Below, piece after piece: positions 60,317 through 64,000 of a DNA stretch of 64,000 nucleotides (position 1 is its first letter; the number at the start of each line of letters is the position of its first letter). The stretch spans positions 19,770 to 83,769 of the forward strand of contig NZ_AOID01000064.1 in assembly GCF_000337195.1 (NCBI RefSeq), in the 5' to 3' direction. The notes beneath the pieces were generated by a model that searched no databases, was not told where the DNA came from, and saw only the letters and a program-made list of their open reading frames with translations. Source of the DNA: Natrinema versiforme JCM 10478. Lineage in GTDB: Archaea; Halobacteriota; Halobacteria; Halobacteriales; Natrialbaceae. Both the position numbers and the translations under genes were made by a program.

Positions 60317-61656
60317 CCGCCGACGAATCGCTCGCGTCGTTCGTCGCCACCCTCTCTCCGGACGACGTTCCCACGACGGTTCGCGACCACGTCGGTCTCG
60401 TCGTCGCCGACACGGTCGGCACGATTGTCGGCGGGTCGATGACGGACCCCGTCGCGTCGCTCCGGCGCCGATACGCCGACCGATCAGACGGTCCCGCGAC
60501 CGTTCTCGGGACGACGGCGACGCTTCCCGTCCACCAGACCGCGACGCTCAACGGGATCGCCGGAACCGTCCTCGAGCTCGATGAAGGGCACAAACTGGCC
60601 GCCGGACACCCGGCGATCCACGTCTTTCCCGCGGTGCTCGCCGTCGCCGAGGCGGATGACGGTACCGCCGAGGCAGCCTCGACGGCGTTCGTCGCCGGCT
60701 ACGAGACGGCCGTCCGCGTCGCACGAGCGTGCCGGCCGCTCACGGAGGGATACCACCCTCACGGCGTCTGGGGCGTCGTCGGCGCGGCGGCCGCGGTCGC
60801 CAATTACGAGGGCCTAGACGCCGACGAGACGGCGAACGCACTCCGTATCGCCGCGAACCACGCCCAACACACCCGATTCGAAGCGGCGATCGAGGGAGCG
60901 ACCGTCAGAGACACGTACGCCGGGATGAATGCGCCCGACGCGATCGCTGCGGTCGATCAAGCCCGGAGCGGTTTCTCCGGTCTCGAGAACGGTCTCGCTC
61001 GCCACCTCGAACGGACGAGCGACGGCCCGATCGAGTTCCCCGAAGACCTCTTCCTGGGCGAGCGGTGGACGGTGACCGAGGGCTACTTCAAAATCCATGC
61101 GGCCTGCCGGTACACCCATCCCGTGCTCGACGCCGTCGACGAACTGGCGGCGACGGAGCCGATCGATCCCGAGACGCTCGAGCGCATCACGGTCGAAACG
61201 TATCCCGCTGCGGCGATACTCACCGATCCGTGCCCCGAGAACCGCCTCGCTGCGAAGTTCTCGATCCCGTTCGCCGTCGCGACGCGACTCCGTCGCGGGC
61301 ACGCCGGCAAGGCGGCGTTCGAGCCCGCGGCGCTCGACGAACCGACCGAGAGACTGGCACGGTTCGTCGAGGTCGAATCGACGCCGAAATTCGCGTCGGC
61401 ACTGCCGGACTCGCGGGGGGCACGTGTGACGATTGCGCTCGCCGACGGGCGCGAACGGACCGCAACGGTCGATCACGCACGCGGCGGCGTGGAGCGTCGG
61501 TTTTCCGAGGACCGACTCCGAGAGAAATTCCACTCGCTCGCCGACCCGACGCTCGGGCGGGACGCCGCGACGGACGCTTGGGTGACGCTTCGGGACTGCT
61601 GGTCGGGGGACGTCGACCGACTCTGTCGGACCGTCGTTCCCGCCTCCGACGCGTAG
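60313..61656 (+). CDS. MmgE/PrpD family protein, copy 2
   Basis: The 447-residue protein has LVVADTVGTIVGGSMTDPVASL, ATLNGIAGTVLELDEGHKLAAGHPAIHVFPAVLAVAEA (conserved His and Asp), HPHGVWGVVGAAAAVAN, IHAACRYTHPVLDAVDEL and AAKFSIPFAVATRL. It keeps the family's DEGHxxAxGHP pattern better than copy 1. The start MTADES overlaps the LivM stop (ATGA). Being welded to the importer suggests that it acts early on the imported compound, perhaps as dehydratase, epimerase or decarboxylase. Two PrpD homologues in one cluster imply two different (de)hydration or isomerisation steps. Confidence 0.9.
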   Translation: MTADESLASFVATLSPDDVPTTVRDHVGLVVADTVGTIVGGSMTDPVASLRRRYADRSDGPATVLGTTATLPVHQTATLNGIAGTVLELDEGHKLAAGHPAIHVFPAVLAVAEADDGTAEAASTAFVAGYETAVRVARACRPLTEGYHPHGVWGVVGAAAAVANYEGLDADETANALRIAANHAQHTRFEAAIEGATVRDTYAGMNAPDAIAAVDQARSGFSGLENGLARHLERTSDGPIEFPEDLFLGERWTVTEGYFKIHAACRYTHPVLDAVDELAATEPIDPETLERITVETYPAAAILTDPCPENRLAAKFSIPFAVATRLRRGHAGKAAFEPAALDEPTERLARFVEVESTPKFASALPDSRGARVTIALADGRERTATVDHARGGVERRFSEDRLREKFHSLADPTLGRDAATDAWVTLRDCWSGDVDRLCRTVVPASDA

Positions 61657-61744
61657 TTCTATTCGCTTTCCGCTCTCGGAAACAGATCCGCGCGGCTAGA
61701 ATAGTTTGAAGACAGAGGGGTACGTCGATACAGATTTTAGTAGA
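61657..61744. other. Spacer between the importer operon and transposase relics
   Basis: Short region without a gene. GC content drops here at the border of the mobile scar. Confidence 0.35.
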
Positions 61745-62140
61745 CATTTCTAAGGTAGTCAGGTTTCCACCCTTCTGGCGTCGAACTCCGAGTTCACGTT
61801 GGTGGAGTAGCGTTCGGAGTCGTTGTCTGCCATCGACGAGAAACACCACCTTCTCCGGCGTATTTCTCTCACATATTCGAGCACGACTCTCCGTTGGAAC
61901 GGCTGTCGTTGCCGGACTGGGCCGTATACAGCGACTACCGCTCGCTCCGTGATCGATCACAGGGATGGCACTCGAGGGTATCTCGAGCCGGATCGTCGCC
62001 TCGTTGACTGCAACGCGATTCGGATTCACGTCACTTCTGGACTGGACAGCACGCGTGTGAAACCAATCGTGAGCCGTGTCGTGCCTCTGCTCGACGCCAG
62101 AATGTCTAACTCTATAACTGTTTTTGAGAGGGATAGTTTA
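61745..62140 (-). pseudogene. Relic of an ISH/IS6-type transposase, copy A
   Basis: Pieces of a haloarchaeal DDE transposase appear in more than one minus-strand frame: NPNRVAVNEATIRLE (normally xVAVDETxIxL) near 62030-61985 and FLVDGRQRLRTLLHQRELGVRR near 61850-61790, followed by a GN-like end. To the right RHDTAHDWFHT resembles the RSHxAVHNWVxKAD segment. Frameshifts break it, and the second half of the transposase is missing. It is inactive. Confidence 0.55.
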
Positions 62141-62159
62141 GGGAGAAAGGCGCTGTCTA

Positions 62160-62690
62160 GTTTAGCACCTCCGCTGGCGTCTGTCCGTTGAGTGACTAAT
62201 TCGGCCGCTGTATGTTATAGTAGTGTACGAACTGATCAAGCCATTCTCTGACGCTCGCCCGACTGCCGGCCCGTGAAGTATGGAAGCGGTCGATCCGCAT
62301 TGTGAGCGTGTAAACCATTTTTCGATATGGTTTCGATCGACATAGTCGAGGTGACCGCTCGATCCTAATCGGGAGAGGGAAGTCAGATAGCCAGACCATC
62401 GACGAGAAAATCAGCGTCGGAGAAATCGTGTTTCTCGGTGAGTCCATGCAGAAACGCAGCAGCTGGATCGGTGCCTCGCCGTCCAAAGAGCGCGACGTCG
62501 AGAATGAGTTTCGTGTCGAGGTCTATTGCAGTGCACATCCAAGATCGGTCGCCGTTAATCCTGACAGTAGTTTCATCAACCGCGACCCGCGACGGCGAAG
62601 TCGTCGGCGGGTCGCACCCGCTGTCAGCCCCCAATTCCAGACCGCTCCATGCGAGCGTTCAACGCCTAATTCAGATAAAATAGTTGAGTA
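62160..62690 (-). pseudogene. Relic of an ISH/IS6-type transposase, copy B
   Basis: The minus strand gives in order STILSELGVERSHGAVWNWG, then in another frame SRVAVDETTVRINGDRSWMCTAIDLDTKLILDVALF, GTDPAAAFLHGLTEKHDFSDADFLVDG, and in a third frame RKMVYTLTMRIDRFHTSRAGSRASVREWLDQFVHYYNIQRPN before an in-frame stop and SLNGQTPAEVL. The order is that of an intact transposase, but there are frameshifts, an internal deletion after FLVDG and a stop codon. It differs from copies A and C, so several elements inserted here. Confidence 0.75.
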
Positions 62691-62895
62691 ATATTGTTGG
62701 TAATGAGAATAAGACTATCTCTCTTTATTAATACAAGAGACAATGTTTCAATACAGAGTATGAAGACATCACATATTGTGAATTGGATATATTAGATAAT
62801 TCCATCATTAGAGGGTACAGACGCGCATTATCGGGATAGAGAGTGGAAATGCGAAAATTCACAGTATGTATATAGCCCTTTCTGGTATACTAATT
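62691..62895. other. AT-rich promoter region of the third IclR gene
   Basis: Strongly AT-rich. It contains TATATAGCCC (62867-62876) about 26 bases before the ATG at 62896. Confidence 0.45.
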
Positions 62896-63669
62896 ATGGC
62901 CAATAACTCGTCTTCCGGCCGTCAACTCAAAACTCTTGAGACTGCTGCCGAACTGGTCGATATCATACAGCAACAAAGTGGAATGTCAATTGAATCTCTT
63001 GCAAAAGAGCTTAACTTAGCAGAAAGTACTATACATGGATACGTAAAAACTCTTGAAAACAATGGATATCTAGTTTATGAGGATGGAAAATATCACATCG
63101 GATTGGAATTTTTGAATAAGGGAGGTCATGCTCGGACGAGAAAGCCAGAATATGATTTTATAATATCGAAATTAGAGGATTTAGCCGAACAGACGGGTGA
63201 ACGCGTCCAATTTATTGTTGAAGAAAATGGAAAAGCATACTATGTCCATACGTCGATCGGGAAAAATGCTGTTCAGGTGGATGCCCATATTGGGAAGGTA
63301 ATCCATCTTCATGCGAGCTCTGCAGGAAAGGCTATTCTTGCTCATTTACCAGAGGATCGCGTAAAGCAAATTCTCAACCAGTGGGGAACTCCGGCATACA
63401 CTCAGCATACAATTACCAGTGAGGAAGAATTACTTGAAGAACTGAACACCATCCAGGAGAGGGGGTATTCAATTAGCGATCAAGAATCGATTAGCGGTCT
63501 CCGTGCAATTGGGGTACCAATTTGTTCCCAGAGTAGTGGCCACCCACTTGGGGCAATTAGTCTCTCGGGTCCGGCACATCGGCTCAAAGGAGAGTGGTTC
63601 GAACAAGATATTCCAGATATTATTCTTGCAGTCGTAAACGAAATAGAACTCGACCTAGAGTATCATTAG
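62896..63669 (+). CDS. IclR family transcriptional regulator, AT-rich
   Basis: The 257-residue regulator has a winged helix (KTLETAAELVDIIQQQSGMSIESLAKELNLAESTIHGYVKTLENNGYLVYEDGKYHIGLEFLNKGGHAR) and an effector domain with VDAHIGKVIHLHASSAGKAILAHLPEDRV, GYSISDQESISGLRAIGVPI and PLGAISLSGPAHRL. The layout and motifs resemble the IclR at 42549. Codon use is much more AT-rich and the protein less acidic than its neighbours (many Asn, Lys, Ile), which indicates recent transfer. The start MANNSS is leaderless behind TATATAGCCC; an upstream in-frame ATG lacks a promoter. It sits between transposase relics, with no obvious target gene. Confidence 0.9.
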   Translation: MANNSSSGRQLKTLETAAELVDIIQQQSGMSIESLAKELNLAESTIHGYVKTLENNGYLVYEDGKYHIGLEFLNKGGHARTRKPEYDFIISKLEDLAEQTGERVQFIVEENGKAYYVHTSIGKNAVQVDAHIGKVIHLHASSAGKAILAHLPEDRVKQILNQWGTPAYTQHTITSEEELLEELNTIQERGYSISDQESISGLRAIGVPICSQSSGHPLGAISLSGPAHRLKGEWFEQDIPDIILAVVNEIELDLEYH

Positions 63670-63779
63670 TCGAGATTCGATACAGATCATTTCGGCTCTG
63701 TTGAAATACTACCCTTTAGATACATTCTCACCTGAAACAGTCAGTCAATGAGAGCCACGAGTTGACGACAAATCGGTCA

Positions 63780-64000
63780 CGCATCCTGTTCACCCCAAAT
63801 CACGCTGAAAGCTCGTCCATCTCCAGCCGGAAGATGACGCGAAGCCGAATCACGTCGCGCTCGACGAGACAGTGATTCAATTCGACGAACATCGGTATTG
63901 GCTGTACTCTGCTGTTGATCCGGAAACGAACAAAATTCTCCATATACGGCTGTATTCGACGACTATGGCCGCGTTGACAGAACGGTTTCTGCAGGAACTC
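63780..64000 (+). pseudogene. Partial ISH/IS6-type transposase at the right edge, copy C
   Basis: The plus strand reads HLQPEDDAKPNHVALDETVIQFDEHRYWLYSAVDPETNKILHIRLYSTTMAALTERFLQEL up to the edge, the DET-catalytic start of a haloarchaeal DDE transposase. The first catalytic Asp is in VALDET. An in-frame stop lies just before the KLVHLQP segment, so the N-terminal part is broken or joined by a frameshift. The rest lies outside the window, so activity cannot be fully judged. Confidence 0.65.

Overview
The window is chromosomal DNA of a halophilic archaeon. The evidence is the high GC content with strong GC at third codon positions, very acidic predicted proteins, mostly leaderless genes (a TATA-like box about 25-30 bases before the start codon), and typical haloarchaeal families (HalOD1 domain, DUF7344-type winged helix, ISH-type transposase relics). 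The species cannot be named from the sequence. No rRNA, tRNA or CRISPR array was found.

Region 1 (1-31 kb) reads as a methylated-amine / glycine betaine catabolic island. It holds a Rieske monooxygenase of the glycine betaine demethylase type (cut by the left edge), two large FAD oxidase-GcvT fusion proteins of the dimethylglycine/sarcosine dehydrogenase type, serine hydroxymethyltransferase (glyA), FolD, a two-gene formate dehydrogenase, a PLP serine/threonine dehydratase (ilvA), RidA, a BCCT transporter and PEP carboxylase (ppc). Together these can take betaine in, strip its methyl groups onto tetrahydrofolate, oxidise C1 units to CO2, and turn glycine into serine and then pyruvate. A divergent AspA-like/creatininase-like pair, a GlcG/HbpS-like protein and an aldehyde:ferredoxin oxidoreductase homologue lie among them. 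The AOR homologue and the NuoF-like formate dehydrogenase partner have both lost Fe-S ligand cysteines.

Region 2 (31-43 kb) has an acyl-CoA synthetase, a zinc-ribbon/TRAM protein, a PadR regulator, a decaying short-chain dehydrogenase, and an IclR regulator beside a CoA-transferase / CitE-like lyase / CitMHS-transporter cluster that looks like an organic-acid uptake and cleavage module. Long gene-poor stretches separate these.

Region 3 (42.5-61.7 kb) is a dense, apparently uncharacterised catabolic island. A second IclR regulator faces a fumarate-reductase-like flavoprotein whose promoter carries a 9+1+9 inverted repeat. Then follow an N-carbamoylsarcosine-amidase-like hydrolase, a hydantoinase, a class III CoA-transferase, an HMG-CoA-lyase-like aldolase, a LeuC/LeuD-type hydro-lyase, an ICL/PEP-mutase-type lyase, two MmgE/PrpD proteins, an NTF2-like protein, a luciferase-like oxidoreductase and a complete Liv-type ABC importer whose two ATPases are fused. 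Start-stop overlaps tie many of these together. The set suggests import of a cyclic or amidated compound, ring opening and deamidation, then processing of a branched acid by CoA transfer, (de)hydration and C-C cleavage. The substrate is unknown.

Region 4 (61.7-64 kb) is a mobile scar: two broken ISH/IS6-type transposase relics, an AT-rich islet with a third IclR regulator, and a third partial transposase at the right edge.
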